From Roseibium polysiphoniae (lineage in GTDB: Bacteria; Pseudomonadota; Alphaproteobacteria; Rhizobiales; Stappiaceae), in assembly GCF_014842925.1 (NCBI RefSeq), contig NZ_JACYXJ010000007.1, positions 1 through 64,000 on the forward strand: DNA of 64,000 nucleotides, written 5' to 3'. Positions 41,582 to 49,984 of this stretch are shown here, one piece after another (positions within the stretch are counted from its first letter, which is position 1; every line of letters starts with the position of its first letter). The notes beneath the pieces are model-generated. The model made no database searches. It was not told the DNA's origin and saw only the letters and a program-made list of their open reading frames with translations. Made by a program: the position numbers and the translations under genes.

Positions 41582-43243
41582 TTATACGGCGATATCCTGG
41601 TGTTCAAGACGATCATCCAACAGCCGCCGCCTTGCCGGATCAGGGCTTGGCACCGCAGCCAGAAGCTTTTGTGTATAGGCGTGCTTGGGATGACGTAAGA
41701 CATCCTCCCATGACCCGGTCTCCACGATCTTGCCCTTGTACATGACCGCTATCCGGTGGCTAACCCGTTCAACCACTGCAATATCATGCGAAATGAACAG
41801 GAATGACAGGCCGTCGCGTTGTTGCAGGTCGAGCATCAGGTCCGTGATCTGACAGGCAATGGAGACATCCAGTGCGGAGACCGCCTCATCCGCAATGATC
41901 AGCTTTGGAGAAACCGATAGTGCCCTGGCAATACATAGACGTTGCCGCTGGCCGCCAGAAAACTGATGCGGAAAACGATCAATCGCGTCTTCCTCCAATC
42001 CGACACGGCTGACCAATGACGCAGCCAGATCCCTAATTTCTCTGGCCTGCACCATGCCATGAATGCGCGCTGGCTCGGTGATAAGGGCCTTGATCGACAG
42101 CCGCGGATTCAGACTTGCGTAAGGGTCCTGAAACACCATCTGGACATTCTTGCGCGAGGCTCTCAATTGCCTTGGCGGCAGACCCGTCAGCAGCTGCCCA
42201 GAAACCTCGACACGGCCGCTCTCAGGTTCGATCAACCGCAATATCGACCGGGCCAAGGTCGACTTGCCGCAACCGCTTTCTCCAACAAGCCCGAGCGTTT
42301 CGCCTTTGCGAACTGTCAGCGAAACACCATCAACGGCCAGCGTTCCGGCATCTGCCTTGCGAAACAATGATTTGCTCTTCGCGAAACGGGTGGACAGATT
42401 GTCGACGGACAGCACCGTTTCGAGACCTGCCTCGCGTGTCGTCGACCCTTCACCCAACTTGGGCGTGGCAGCCATCAATCGCTGTGTATAGGGCGCTTGC
42501 GGCCTTGCAAACAGATCTTCGACCGGGGCTTCTTCAACCTTTTCGCCGTGCCGCAGCACCACCACCCGGTCGGCGATCTCCGCCACCACCCCCATATCAT
42601 GGGTGATGAACAGCACCCCCATTCCGATTTCATCTTGCAGCGATTTGATCAGCCGCAGGATCTCCGCCTGGGTCGTCACATCGAGCGCGGTGGTCGGTTC
42701 ATCGGCGATCAGCACCTTGGGACGGCAGGCAAGGGCCATGGCAATCATGACCCGTTGGCGCAAACCGCCGGAAAGCTCATGCGGATACTGGGACAACCGC
42801 CTAGCCGGCTCGGGAATCCGAACCTCGTCTAGACCCTGTTTCGCGGCTGCAAGGGCATCCCGCTTGCTCATGCCCCGGTGCCGGATGAAGACCTCGGACA
42901 CCTGATCACCGATCTTCAAAACCGGATTGAGTGACGTCATGGGCTCCTGGAACACCATGGAGATCTGGTTGCCGCGAACACCGGTCAGCGCGTCCTCACG
43001 CAGGTGCCTCAGGTCTGTCTTCCCGCCGTCATTCTCCAGCAAGACCGCTCCGCTAGTGATCCTCCCGCCTTCCCGTTCAATCAACCGTAAAATGGATAGG
43101 GCCGTTGCCGACTTTCCCGAGCCGGATTCTCCGACAAGCGCCAGCGTTTCGCGTGCACCCAACTCGAACGACACTCCCTTGACGGCTTCAAAGCCGCCAA
43201 ACGAAACCCTGAGGTCTTCGACCTTTAGCACCGGACCGATCAT
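41582..43243 (-). CDS. Peptide-type ABC transporter, fused double ATPase
   Basis: A 553-residue protein with two complete ABC domains, as in GsiA-type ATPases where OppD and OppF are fused. Domain 1 has G-E-S-G-S-G-K-S-A, L-S-G-G-L-R-Q-R and L-I-A-D-E-P-T-T-A-L-D-V. Domain 2 (from about 270) has G-E-S-G-C-G-K-S-T, F-S-G-G-Q-R-Q-R and I-I-A-D-E-A-V-S-A-L-D-V. It is the last gene of the operon beginning with the HAD gene and overlaps the metallophosphoesterase gene by four bases. It powers the two permeases encoded upstream. Confidence 0.93.
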   Translation of the reverse strand: MIGPVLKVEDLRVSFGGFEAVKGVSFELGARETLALVGESGSGKSATALSILRLIEREGGRITSGAVLLENDGGKTDLRHLREDALTGVRGNQISMVFQEPMTSLNPVLKIGDQVSEVFIRHRGMSKRDALAAAKQGLDEVRIPEPARRLSQYPHELSGGLRQRVMIAMALACRPKVLIADEPTTALDVTTQAEILRLIKSLQDEIGMGVLFITHDMGVVAEIADRVVVLRHGEKVEEAPVEDLFARPQAPYTQRLMAATPKLGEGSTTREAGLETVLSVDNLSTRFAKSKSLFRKADAGTLAVDGVSLTVRKGETLGLVGESGCGKSTLARSILRLIEPESGRVEVSGQLLTGLPPRQLRASRKNVQMVFQDPYASLNPRLSIKALITEPARIHGMVQAREIRDLAASLVSRVGLEEDAIDRFPHQFSGGQRQRLCIARALSVSPKLIIADEAVSALDVSIACQITDLMLDLQQRDGLSFLFISHDIAVVERVSHRIAVMYKGKIVETGSWEDVLRHPKHAYTQKLLAAVPSPDPARRRLLDDRLEHQDIAV

Positions 43244-44112
43244 TTCAGCCGTCCTTCCCGGCGCGCGGCAAACTCAGGATGTTCGGAAAAAACCGGCAGC
43301 GGCGGCGACCAGCGCGCAACAGCCGGGCGGAAGGAGTACGTTACGGGATCGCGGCCCTCCACCGTCCAATTGACGGTGTCATCGAGTTCCAGGATGCCGA
43401 AAGCACCGGCCGGGTCGCCTTGGGTCGTGAAACTCTCGGTCAGCGACTGCTGGGTCAGATGCGTGATGCCGTCGATGGTCGTGATGGTGTTCCAGTGAAC
43501 ATGTCCGGCCAGACAAACAACAGGGACGCTAGCCTGGGCGAGCGCAGCACGCGCGCGCTCAGCCATCGGATAGGTCGAAGCGCCCGGATTATTCTGAAAA
43601 TAGTAATTGCCGACCTGGGAATGGCCGGAGACCGGCACATGACTGACCACAAGAAGCGGCCTGTCAGCATTTTGAACCGTCCTGAGCAACCATAGAAGAT
43701 CCGCCTCCTGGAGGACGAAGCCGCTGTGCTCGGGTCCGCGCAGGATCTTGCTATCGGCCCGCCACAAGGCAATTCGCCAATCTCCTGCATCAAACGCCAT
43801 ATGCTGCAGAGATTGGCCGAGGATTTCCTCATTGTCGGAAACATCCAGATGGTCCCGGTCGTGATTGCCGTTGAGGTGATGGACCGGCGCTTCGACCTTC
43901 TTGAAGGCCTCCGCCACCTCCTGCTCCAGAACCAGATCCGTCTCGCGGTTTTCATCTGAAATCCGGTCGCCAAGGTCGATGACAAAATCGGGCCGGGCGT
44001 CATTGGAGAAGCGTGCAAATTTGTCCATCAGGTCGAGAGCGGTATCGCCTCTTTTTGTAGCGGACGGCTTTCCATGGTGAATGTCGGCGACAACTGCAAT
44101 TCGAACAGGCAC
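43240..44112 (-). CDS. Calcineurin-like metallophosphoesterase
   Basis: A 290-residue phosphoesterase with the full dimetal motif set: A-D-I-H-H-G-K near the N-terminus, D-L-G-D-R, G-N-H-D-R-D, V-V-S-H-V-P-V-S-G-H and G-H-V-H-W-N. No signal peptide, so cytoplasmic. GAGGA lies seven bases before GTG 44112; a TTG at 44127 is the alternative start. It lies between the binding-protein and ATPase genes of an ABC operon that also carries a HAD phosphatase, so it probably removes phosphate or splits a phosphodiester in the imported compound. That role is inference. Confidence 0.85.
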   Translation of the reverse strand: MPVRIAVVADIHHGKPSATKRGDTALDLMDKFARFSNDARPDFVIDLGDRISDENRETDLVLEQEVAEAFKKVEAPVHHLNGNHDRDHLDVSDNEEILGQSLQHMAFDAGDWRIALWRADSKILRGPEHSGFVLQEADLLWLLRTVQNADRPLLVVSHVPVSGHSQVGNYYFQNNPGASTYPMAERARAALAQASVPVVCLAGHVHWNTITTIDGITHLTQQSLTESFTTQGDPAGAFGILELDDTVNWTVEGRDPVTYSFRPAVARWSPPLPVFSEHPEFAARREGRLK

Positions 44113-44144
44113 TGCGATGTTCCTCAATCAATAATACACAAGAG

Positions 44145-44174
44145 GAAGCGCCGCCGGAGTTCCGGCGGCGCTTC
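44145..44174 (-). promoter_or_regulatory. Stable intergenic hairpin after the binding-protein gene
   Basis: A perfect 13-base GC-rich stem, GAAGCGCCGCCGG / CCGGCGGCGCTTC, with a four-base loop. On the minus strand no T-run follows, so it is more likely an mRNA-stabilising or attenuating element than a full terminator. It separates the abundant binding protein from the downstream phosphoesterase and ATPase genes. Confidence 0.65.
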
Positions 44175-44180
44175 TGGATG

Positions 44181-45728
44181 TTAGTTGAAAGAGATAGAGC
44201 CTGCGCGGAAATCCAGCACGTAAGGGATGTGACCTTTTTTCGGCGCCCAGTTGACGTTGGACTTCATGGCCCAGCTTTCAAACGGACGGTAGAGCGGCAG
44301 AACAGGCGGGTCCTGCTTGATACGGTCCATCAGCTCTGCATATGCCGCATTGCGCAGCTCAACGTCACCGTTGAAGCGGAAACGCTCCCACATCTCGGCA
44401 TATTCTTCGTCGGTGTTGAACCGGCCAGCACCTTCCGACGGACCGTCCGGAGCCCACATCACGCCGAAGGAACCGAACGGATCGGCGAAATACATCGGGT
44501 TGGACCAGCTGCGCGCCATCATTTCCGGATCGTTACCGGTCCACTTTTCAGTGACGTTCAGCTTGCCGTTGATGCCGGCTTCCGCCCACATTTCCATAAT
44601 CGCCTGCGCGGCCAGAACACCATTGGTGTAGTAGACCGGGAAGGCATCAAAGACGATTTCCTCGCCGTTGTAGGAGCTTTCGGCCAGAAGGGACTTGGCC
44701 TTCTCCATGTCGTATTCGAAAGTAACCAGATCCGGTTGGTGCAGCTGGCCCATTTCTTCCATGGTGTGGGAGGATGGGACAACCGCCTTGCCGAGCCAAA
44801 GCGCTTCGTTGAGAAGATCACGATCGATCGACAGGGACATGGCCTGGCGGATTTTCGGATCCTTCAGATGCGGGTGGTTCACGTTCATGATCATGACGTG
44901 GAATAGGGCCGTTGCGGAGCCTTCGGTTTTCAGGTTCGGATCGGCGTTGATCAGCTCAAGCTGGTCCGGAGCAATGTTGGTGACAATGTCCGCTTCGCCA
45001 GTCTTCAGAGCCGTGATGCGCGACGCGGTTTCCGGCATGCGGATGACGGTTGCCTTTTCGAGAGGAGCCTGTTCGCCCCAGAAGCCGTCGAACCGCTCAT
45101 AGACCACTTTCTGACCCGGCTGGAATTCCGCTACCTTGTAGGGGCCGGTGCCGACCGGTGTCAGGGAGAAAGCCTCAAAGTCGCTGTCTTCGGCAACTTT
45201 CGGGTCGCCGGTCAGGCCCTTGGTGTACTCTTCAGGAATGATCATGACCTGCTGCAGGTTCAAGAGCGTTTCCCAGAGCGGCTCTTCCCGCTCGACGCGG
45301 ACCTGAACAGTGTAGTCGTCAATCTTGATGGCTTCGGCGAAGTTGCTGAGGCGATCCTTGGACCGGACAACGTATGGAGGGAAAGTCGCCTGGTACATGC
45401 GGTTCAGGGAGAAGACAACATCGTCAGCGGTCAGGTCTTCGCCGTTGTGGAACTTCACGCCTTCGCGCAATTTCAGTTCCATCAGGGTCGGCTCGATGAG
45501 TTTCCACTCGCTCGCGAGCGCCGGCACCCATTCCATCTCCAATCGGTCGTGGTTCTTTCCGACCAGAGTGTCAAAAGCGTTGTAGTAAAACTGCGAACCA
45601 ACGTTGGAGTGGTCACGGCCCGGATCGAGATAATCGGAAACGTTGGCGGCACCAACGGTGACTTCAGCGGCAATTGCGCCAGTTGCCAATAGCGAAGCAA
45701 GCGCGGTCGTTCCAAGTAGTTTCATCAT
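44181..45728 (-). CDS. Peptide-type ABC transporter substrate-binding protein
   Basis: A 515-residue SBP family 5 receptor. The signal peptide (about 1-20) ends T-G-A-I-A-A-E. Family features: L-A-S-E-W-K-L-I-E-P-T, L-R-E-G-V-K-F-H-N-G-E-D-L-T-A-D-D-V-V-F-S-L and T-P-V-G-T-G-P-Y-K-V-A-E-F. GGAGGC eight bases before ATG 45728 sets the start. It is fourth in the operon, after two permeases, which is unusual because the receptor gene normally comes first. Confidence 0.9.
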   Translation of the reverse strand: MMKLLGTTALASLLATGAIAAEVTVGAANVSDYLDPGRDHSNVGSQFYYNAFDTLVGKNHDRLEMEWVPALASEWKLIEPTLMELKLREGVKFHNGEDLTADDVVFSLNRMYQATFPPYVVRSKDRLSNFAEAIKIDDYTVQVRVEREEPLWETLLNLQQVMIIPEEYTKGLTGDPKVAEDSDFEAFSLTPVGTGPYKVAEFQPGQKVVYERFDGFWGEQAPLEKATVIRMPETASRITALKTGEADIVTNIAPDQLELINADPNLKTEGSATALFHVMIMNVNHPHLKDPKIRQAMSLSIDRDLLNEALWLGKAVVPSSHTMEEMGQLHQPDLVTFEYDMEKAKSLLAESSYNGEEIVFDAFPVYYTNGVLAAQAIMEMWAEAGINGKLNVTEKWTGNDPEMMARSWSNPMYFADPFGSFGVMWAPDGPSEGAGRFNTDEEYAEMWERFRFNGDVELRNAAYAELMDRIKQDPPVLPLYRPFESWAMKSNVNWAPKKGHIPYVLDFRAGSISFN

Positions 45729-45793
45729 TTCAACAGCCTCCAAGGCAGCAGGGTTTGTCACTTGGCCGTTTGGGCTTCTGGTTTTTGAAAGGA

Positions 45794-46687
45794 TCATCTC
45801 GATCTCAACCGCACATCAGCGTGGTCGCGGAGCCAGTCGCCGAGGATCTGGACGGCAAAGGTGAGAAGGAGAATTGTCAGCGCAGGTGCAAGGACGATCC
45901 AGGGTGCGGTCGGCAGGTAATCGCGTCCGGTCCCAACCATGGAACCCAGTGTTGCCGTGGGCGGCTGGACGCCCAAACCAAGGAAGGAAAGTGTCGATTC
46001 CCAGATGACAATGTTGGAAAAATTCAATGTGAATTGAACGACAATCGGTGACACCACATTGGGAAGAACGTGGACAAACGCGATGCGGAGCGGCGGCGCA
46101 CCGGCCGCCTGTGCCGCTTCGACGAATGGCATCTGCCTTAGTTTTTTGACTTCCGCCCGAATGATCCGGGCAAATTGCTCCCAGCCATAGATCCCGAGCA
46201 CCAGGATCATAATGTCGATGGAAGAGCCAAAAACCGACAGGGTCAGAAGCGCAATCAACGTCATCGGAATGGCGATCTGCGCATCCACCAGGCCCATGAT
46301 GAGATCATCCAGATGCCCACCGGCAAGGCCCGCAACGAGGCCAAGCGTTCCGCCGATCAAAAGGCTTATGCAAGCTCCGGCGAGGGCAAGTGCAAACGTC
46401 AGTCGCAGGCCGAAGGTGCAGCGAGACAGGATATCCCGGCCCAGTTCATCGGTGCCGAGAAAAAAGCCGTCTTTGTAGCGATCAAAACCCAATGGCGGCC
46501 GAAGCCGCGAAATCAGGCTCTGGTCGTTTGGATCAAACGGTGCGACCAGCGGGGCTGCGACAGAAAGAACAACGAGGGCCAGGCCAACGAGCGTCGCAAT
46601 CCGAACGATCCAGTTCGCTTGTTTCCACAAACCGATGCCCGGGAGCCGGATGGCCTTCAGCGTGAACGAATGGGAAATGTCGGTCAT
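45794..46687 (-). CDS. Peptide-type ABC transporter permease (DppC-like)
   Basis: A 297-residue permease with G-T-D-E-L-G-R-D-I-L-S-R, the coupling segment L-R-Q-M-P-F-V-E-A-A-Q-A-A-G-A, and S-F-L-G-L-G-V-Q-P-P. It begins immediately after the DppB-like gene stop and lies 65 bases before the receptor gene. It forms the channel with the DppB-like protein. Confidence 0.93.
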   Translation of the reverse strand: MTDISHSFTLKAIRLPGIGLWKQANWIVRIATLVGLALVVLSVAAPLVAPFDPNDQSLISRLRPPLGFDRYKDGFFLGTDELGRDILSRCTFGLRLTFALALAGACISLLIGGTLGLVAGLAGGHLDDLIMGLVDAQIAIPMTLIALLTLSVFGSSIDIMILVLGIYGWEQFARIIRAEVKKLRQMPFVEAAQAAGAPPLRIAFVHVLPNVVSPIVVQFTLNFSNIVIWESTLSFLGLGVQPPTATLGSMVGTGRDYLPTAPWIVLAPALTILLLTFAVQILGDWLRDHADVRLRSR

Positions 46688-47617
46688 TCAGGTCCCCTTT
46701 GCCAGGCGAATGCGTGGATCGGCGTAGGCATAGGCAATGTCGACAGCCGCGTTGATCAAGATCACTGCGACCGCAACCGACAGGACACCGAACTGCAGCA
46801 CCGGGTAGTCGCGCTGGATCGCCGAGCGCACGAGCATTTCGCCGATGCCCGGCCAGGAAAAGATCGACTCAACGACCACGGACCCGGCGGCGATCCATCC
46901 GGCAATTTGGAGCCCCATTACCGACAAAAGCGTGATGGATGCGTTGCGCAGACCGTGTTTCAGGATGACCACACGCTCAGGCATGCCTTTGGCCCGCGCT
47001 GTGCGCATATAGTCCTGGCTGAGAACGTCCAGCATGGCATTGCGCGTAAATCGGGTCAGCGCGGCCACCCACATCCCCGACATGGCGATGGTTGGCATGA
47101 TGTAGTGGGAAAATGTGCTGTTTCCGACCACAGGCAGCCAGTTGAGCCAGTAGGAGAAGACCATGATCATGACGATGGCCAGCACGAACGCTGGAACCGC
47201 ATAGCCGAGAAAGGCAATAATCATGATTGCGCTTCCGGCCAGTCGGTCGCGATAGATTGCTGCTGCTATTCCGAGAGGTATCGACACACAAAAAGTGAAC
47301 ACCATCGTGCCGAAAATCAGCTTCAGCGATGGGCCGATCCGCTCGGCGACAATGGCTGATACCGGTCGCCGCTCCAAAAAGGAAAGGCCAAACTCGCCGG
47401 ACAGAATGGACCCCAGATAGTGCCAGTATTGCGTCCAAATGGACCCGTCCAGGCCGTAGTATTTGATGAGGAGCTGCTTGTCGTCTTCCGTGATTCCTAC
47501 GCCGAGGACAAAATCAACCGGATTGCCGGAAAGACGGGTCGCGAAAAACACCAGACTGACAATCACGAAAAGCGTGACCGCCATCTTGATCAACGTCCTG
47601 AGGGTGTATCCGATCAT
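46688..47617 (-). CDS. Peptide-type ABC transporter permease (DppB-like)
   Basis: A 309-residue permease: F-F-A-T-R-L-S-G-N-P-V-D in the first region, Y-G-L-D-G-S-I-W-T-Q-Y-W-H-Y, G-E-F-G-L-S-F-L, the coupling loop Y-M-R-T-A-R-A-K-G-M and I-F-S-W-P-G-I-G-E-M-L-V. Its start overlaps the HAD gene stop by four bases, tying the transporter to that phosphatase. Confidence 0.93.
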   Translation of the reverse strand: MIGYTLRTLIKMAVTLFVIVSLVFFATRLSGNPVDFVLGVGITEDDKQLLIKYYGLDGSIWTQYWHYLGSILSGEFGLSFLERRPVSAIVAERIGPSLKLIFGTMVFTFCVSIPLGIAAAIYRDRLAGSAIMIIAFLGYAVPAFVLAIVMIMVFSYWLNWLPVVGNSTFSHYIMPTIAMSGMWVAALTRFTRNAMLDVLSQDYMRTARAKGMPERVVILKHGLRNASITLLSVMGLQIAGWIAAGSVVVESIFSWPGIGEMLVRSAIQRDYPVLQFGVLSVAVAVILINAAVDIAYAYADPRIRLAKGT

Positions 47618-48396
47618 ATCGTCCTCATTGCCAGCGGCTTGTTGCCCGCGGCAACCAAGAATGGCGGCGCAGACGTGCGGTTGATTTCCGTAAAATCCTT
47701 CCCCATCAACCGTGCGGCCTCGCCATCCGTCTCGGGATTGTCACCGACGAAAACGCTGCGTTCGGGAAGTGTGCCCGACCTTTGAATTGCGGCGCTCAGG
47801 AGGTGCGTTGACGGTTTTCCGAAACACTCATAGGTGAGCCCCGGCAAACAGGCTTCCAGAGCGGCGAGCCAAGCGCCGGTTTCCGGAACCGGATTGCCGT
47901 CTTGGTCCGGATGCGTCTTGTCGATGTTGGCGACCAACAGGCGCGCGCCTTCGTTGAGATCAGCAATGACCTGTTCAAGGCAGTGGAGATTGAACGACGC
48001 CATCCGGTCGAGCAGCACATATTTGGCTCGTTTGGGCGAAAGGTTGAAACCCAGGAGCTCCGCCATCTGGCGCACGGGCGCATCTGTCAGACAACGAAGG
48101 CCAACTTTTGGGCTCACCTCGTTCAAATGGACTACCGCCTGTTCTCCAGCCCGCAGGATGCGGTCTTCGGAGACGGAAATCCCGAGGTCAGACAACCTGT
48201 TCGAGAGCGAGCGGGCAGTATCAGAAGAATTGTTGGAGACAATCCAGAGCCTTTCACCTACCACCGCGGTAAATTCCCGGGCACCCGGCAAGGCTGCACC
48301 GCCCACGATCAGGCAGCCATCCAGGTCGCATAGAACCGCTGCATAGCCGACGACCTTGTCGACTTCCAATCCGGAACAAATCCGATGCCCAGCCAT
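47614..48396 (-). CDS. HAD-superfamily phosphatase, NagD/phosphoglycolate type
   Basis: A 260-residue HAD hydrolase. The nucleophile motif is L-C-D-L-D-G-C-L (about 22-29), with Cys where Thr/Val is common. The second motif is I-V-S-N-N-S-S-D. The C2-type cap lies between, and the third and fourth motifs are G-K-P-S and F-V-G-D-N-P-E-T-D. This fits the NagD/PGP subfamily that acts on small phosphate esters. It is the first gene of an operon with an ABC importer and a metallophosphoesterase and faces a LysR gene. GGAG lies four bases before its ATG. The substrate is likely the imported phosphate ester, by inference. Confidence 0.87.
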   Translation of the reverse strand: MAGHRICSGLEVDKVVGYAAVLCDLDGCLIVGGAALPGAREFTAVVGERLWIVSNNSSDTARSLSNRLSDLGISVSEDRILRAGEQAVVHLNEVSPKVGLRCLTDAPVRQMAELLGFNLSPKRAKYVLLDRMASFNLHCLEQVIADLNEGARLLVANIDKTHPDQDGNPVPETGAWLAALEACLPGLTYECFGKPSTHLLSAAIQRSGTLPERSVFVGDNPETDGEAARLMGKDFTEINRTSAPPFLVAAGNKPLAMRTI

Positions 48397-48419
48397 AAAA
48401 CTCCGTCCAGCCTTGGACA

Positions 48420-48438
48420 GTTCCGGAGATCCCGGAAC
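48420..48438. promoter_or_regulatory. Inverted repeat GTTCCGG-N5-CCGGAAC in a divergent promoter
   Basis: A perfect 7-base inverted repeat with a five-base centre, beginning 24 bases upstream of the HAD gene start in the 217-base space shared with the LysR gene. Its position over or near the operon promoter suggests an operator. The spacing does not fit the ordinary T-N11-A form well, so the binding protein is uncertain. Confidence 0.45.
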
Positions 48439-48613
48439 CGCTGATTTCTATCGAATTGCAAGAGCCCAAGGGAGCCGGATGGCGATCCACTCCACTCGTT
48501 CCGACACCAAAGTTTCGTTTCGCTGTGACGCCCGCGTTACAGACCAAAGCTATGGTTTCATCAAAGCAAACAAGACGTCTTATCAGTGTGCTTCTCTCCT
48601 CTGGAGCGTTTGG

Positions 48614-49513
48614 ATGTCAGTCACCTTGTCGAAAATCCGGGCCCTCAACGCCGTTGCCGAAGCGGGCTCCTATGCTGCCGCTGCCAGACAATTGCGTGTC
48701 AGCCAACCGGCCGTTTCACGACAGGTCCGCGATCTGGAAACCGAATACGCGGTCCGCTTGTTCGACAGGAAGAATGGCCAACTCAAACCCACGCCCCTGT
48801 GCACCGAACTGTGCGACATCGCTGAGCGCATGGCCGAAGCCGAGCGGAACGCTGAGCGACTTCTTAGCCGGAACAATACGTTGGTCAACGGGAGGCTATC
48901 GATCGGCTTGGGGAACTCTATGCCAGGCATGGCGCTGATCGCCGCCTTTCACAAGAAGCACCCCGGCGTCGAGATTTCCGTCGAAACCGGCTCGTTCGAG
49001 AACATCATCAGTGCAGTCATCACCCGGGAAGTCGATGTCGGCGTGCTTCCGGATGTCCCGGGCGACGGACGTTTCCGCCGGGAGCTCCTGATCCGTCAGA
49101 GCGTGGTGGCGATCGTCCATCCGGATCATCCGGCAACAGAGATCGGCCACCTCACGTGCAGAAGTCTGATGCAGGCGCCCCTCATCTTCCGGACAAAGGG
49201 TTCCTCGACCCAACGGGTGGTGGACCGGGCCTTTCGATCCTCGGACCTTATGCCGACGCCCCTCCTGACCCTGGACACGCGCGACGCGGTTTACGAAGCG
49301 GTGGTCAATGGCATGGGTATCGGCTTCATGTGGCGCAATGGCACCGGTCGGAACGACATTGTTCAGCGTGTTCCCGTGCAGGAAATGCAACGAGCCTATG
49401 AAGAGGTCGCCTTCGCACTCACAAGTGAAAAAAGCCTGCTTCTTGAAGCGTTTTTCATGGCCGTGAAGAACTTCCGGAATGGAAAGTTAGCGAACCCGAT
49501 CACTCAAGTGTAA
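48614..49513 (+). CDS. LysR-family regulator of the phosphatase/ABC operon
   Basis: A 299-residue LysR-type regulator. The N-terminal HTH (about 4-62) reads L-S-K-I-R-A-L-N-A-V-A-E-A-G-S-Y-A-A-A-A-R-Q-L, S-Q-P-A-V-S-R-Q-V-R-D-L-E and R-L-F-D-R-K. The effector domain includes L-S-I-G-L-G-N-S-M-P-G-M-A-L-I. The frame is open from 48356 but only the part from ATG 48614 is homologous. It is divergent from the HAD-ABC-phosphoesterase operon and probably controls it. Confidence 0.9.
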   Translation: MSVTLSKIRALNAVAEAGSYAAAARQLRVSQPAVSRQVRDLETEYAVRLFDRKNGQLKPTPLCTELCDIAERMAEAERNAERLLSRNNTLVNGRLSIGLGNSMPGMALIAAFHKKHPGVEISVETGSFENIISAVITREVDVGVLPDVPGDGRFRRELLIRQSVVAIVHPDHPATEIGHLTCRSLMQAPLIFRTKGSSTQRVVDRAFRSSDLMPTPLLTLDTRDAVYEAVVNGMGIGFMWRNGTGRNDIVQRVPVQEMQRAYEEVAFALTSEKSLLLEAFFMAVKNFRNGKLANPITQV

Positions 49514-49619
49514 CCCACTGCTGTAGCGCGCATCGCAGGGGGCAATGCAATCACAAGGTTTGAGAACGCTCTCGAAACAGTCTTTTAAAAACGGTTTAGG
49601 GGAAAATCATTCTAGGTGA

Positions 49620-49696
49620 TGGTGCACCGGGGAGGATTCGAACCCCCGACCCCCAGATTCGTAGTCTGGTGCTCTATCCAGCTGAGCTACCGGTGC
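49620..49696 (-). tRNA. tRNA-Arg (ACG anticodon)
   Basis: A 77-base cloverleaf on the minus strand. The acceptor stem GCACCGG pairs with CCGGTGC, the D-arm carries AGCTCAGCTGGATAGAGC, the anticodon loop CTACGAA gives ACG, the T-loop is GGTTCGAATCC and the encoded 3' end is ACCA. The ACG anticodon is deaminated to ICG in bacteria and reads CGU, CGC and CGA. The identity comes from the anticodon. Confidence 0.97.
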
Positions 49697-49819
49697 GTAG
49701 GCGTATGATCCGTTGTGAGGCTTCGTCGTTTTCGAGCTTCAAGCCGGATCCAGCGCATTGTCCGTATTGGTGCGACGATGGCGTCGCCCCCGGACTGGAG
49801 GGACTTCTACTTTGCCCGC

Positions 49820-49852
49820 CGACGCTTTGCAAGCGCCGTTTTTGTTTTTTTT
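49820..49852 (+). terminator. Rho-independent terminator with no obvious gene in front
   Basis: CGACGCTT (49820-49827) pairs with AAGCGCCG (49831-49838) with one mismatch and a three-base loop, then 13 T in 14 bases. It points along the plus strand, while the flanking kinase and tRNA genes are on the minus strand. The 49697-49984 gap otherwise shows no convincing gene. It may end a short plus-strand RNA or stop antisense transcription. Confidence 0.5.
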
Positions 49853-49984
49853 GAACCACCTGGCAGCCGGTGATTAAAACGAGCAAACCTGCCGTTTTCG
49901 CCTGTGAAAAACTTCCACGGCAAATTTCCAAGTCTCGTTTTTGCTCTATCACTTTTCCACGTCATGATGGCGCGCGCAGTGCTC

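Noticed and set aside
42591-42632. CATGGGTGAT and CACCCCCAT, resembling the ATGGGG palindrome
   Set aside because: It lies inside the ABC ATPase coding sequence, the half-sites are inexact and the spacing is wrong.
46175-47359. 394-codon plus-strand open frame opposite the two permease genes
   Set aside because: The same reasoning applies: it mirrors membrane-protein coding sequence in GC-rich DNA and shows no recognisable domain.
49669-49854. 61-codon plus-strand frame overlapping the tRNA gene and the orphan terminator
   Set aside because: It begins inside the tRNA gene, lacks a ribosome binding site and runs through the terminator stem.
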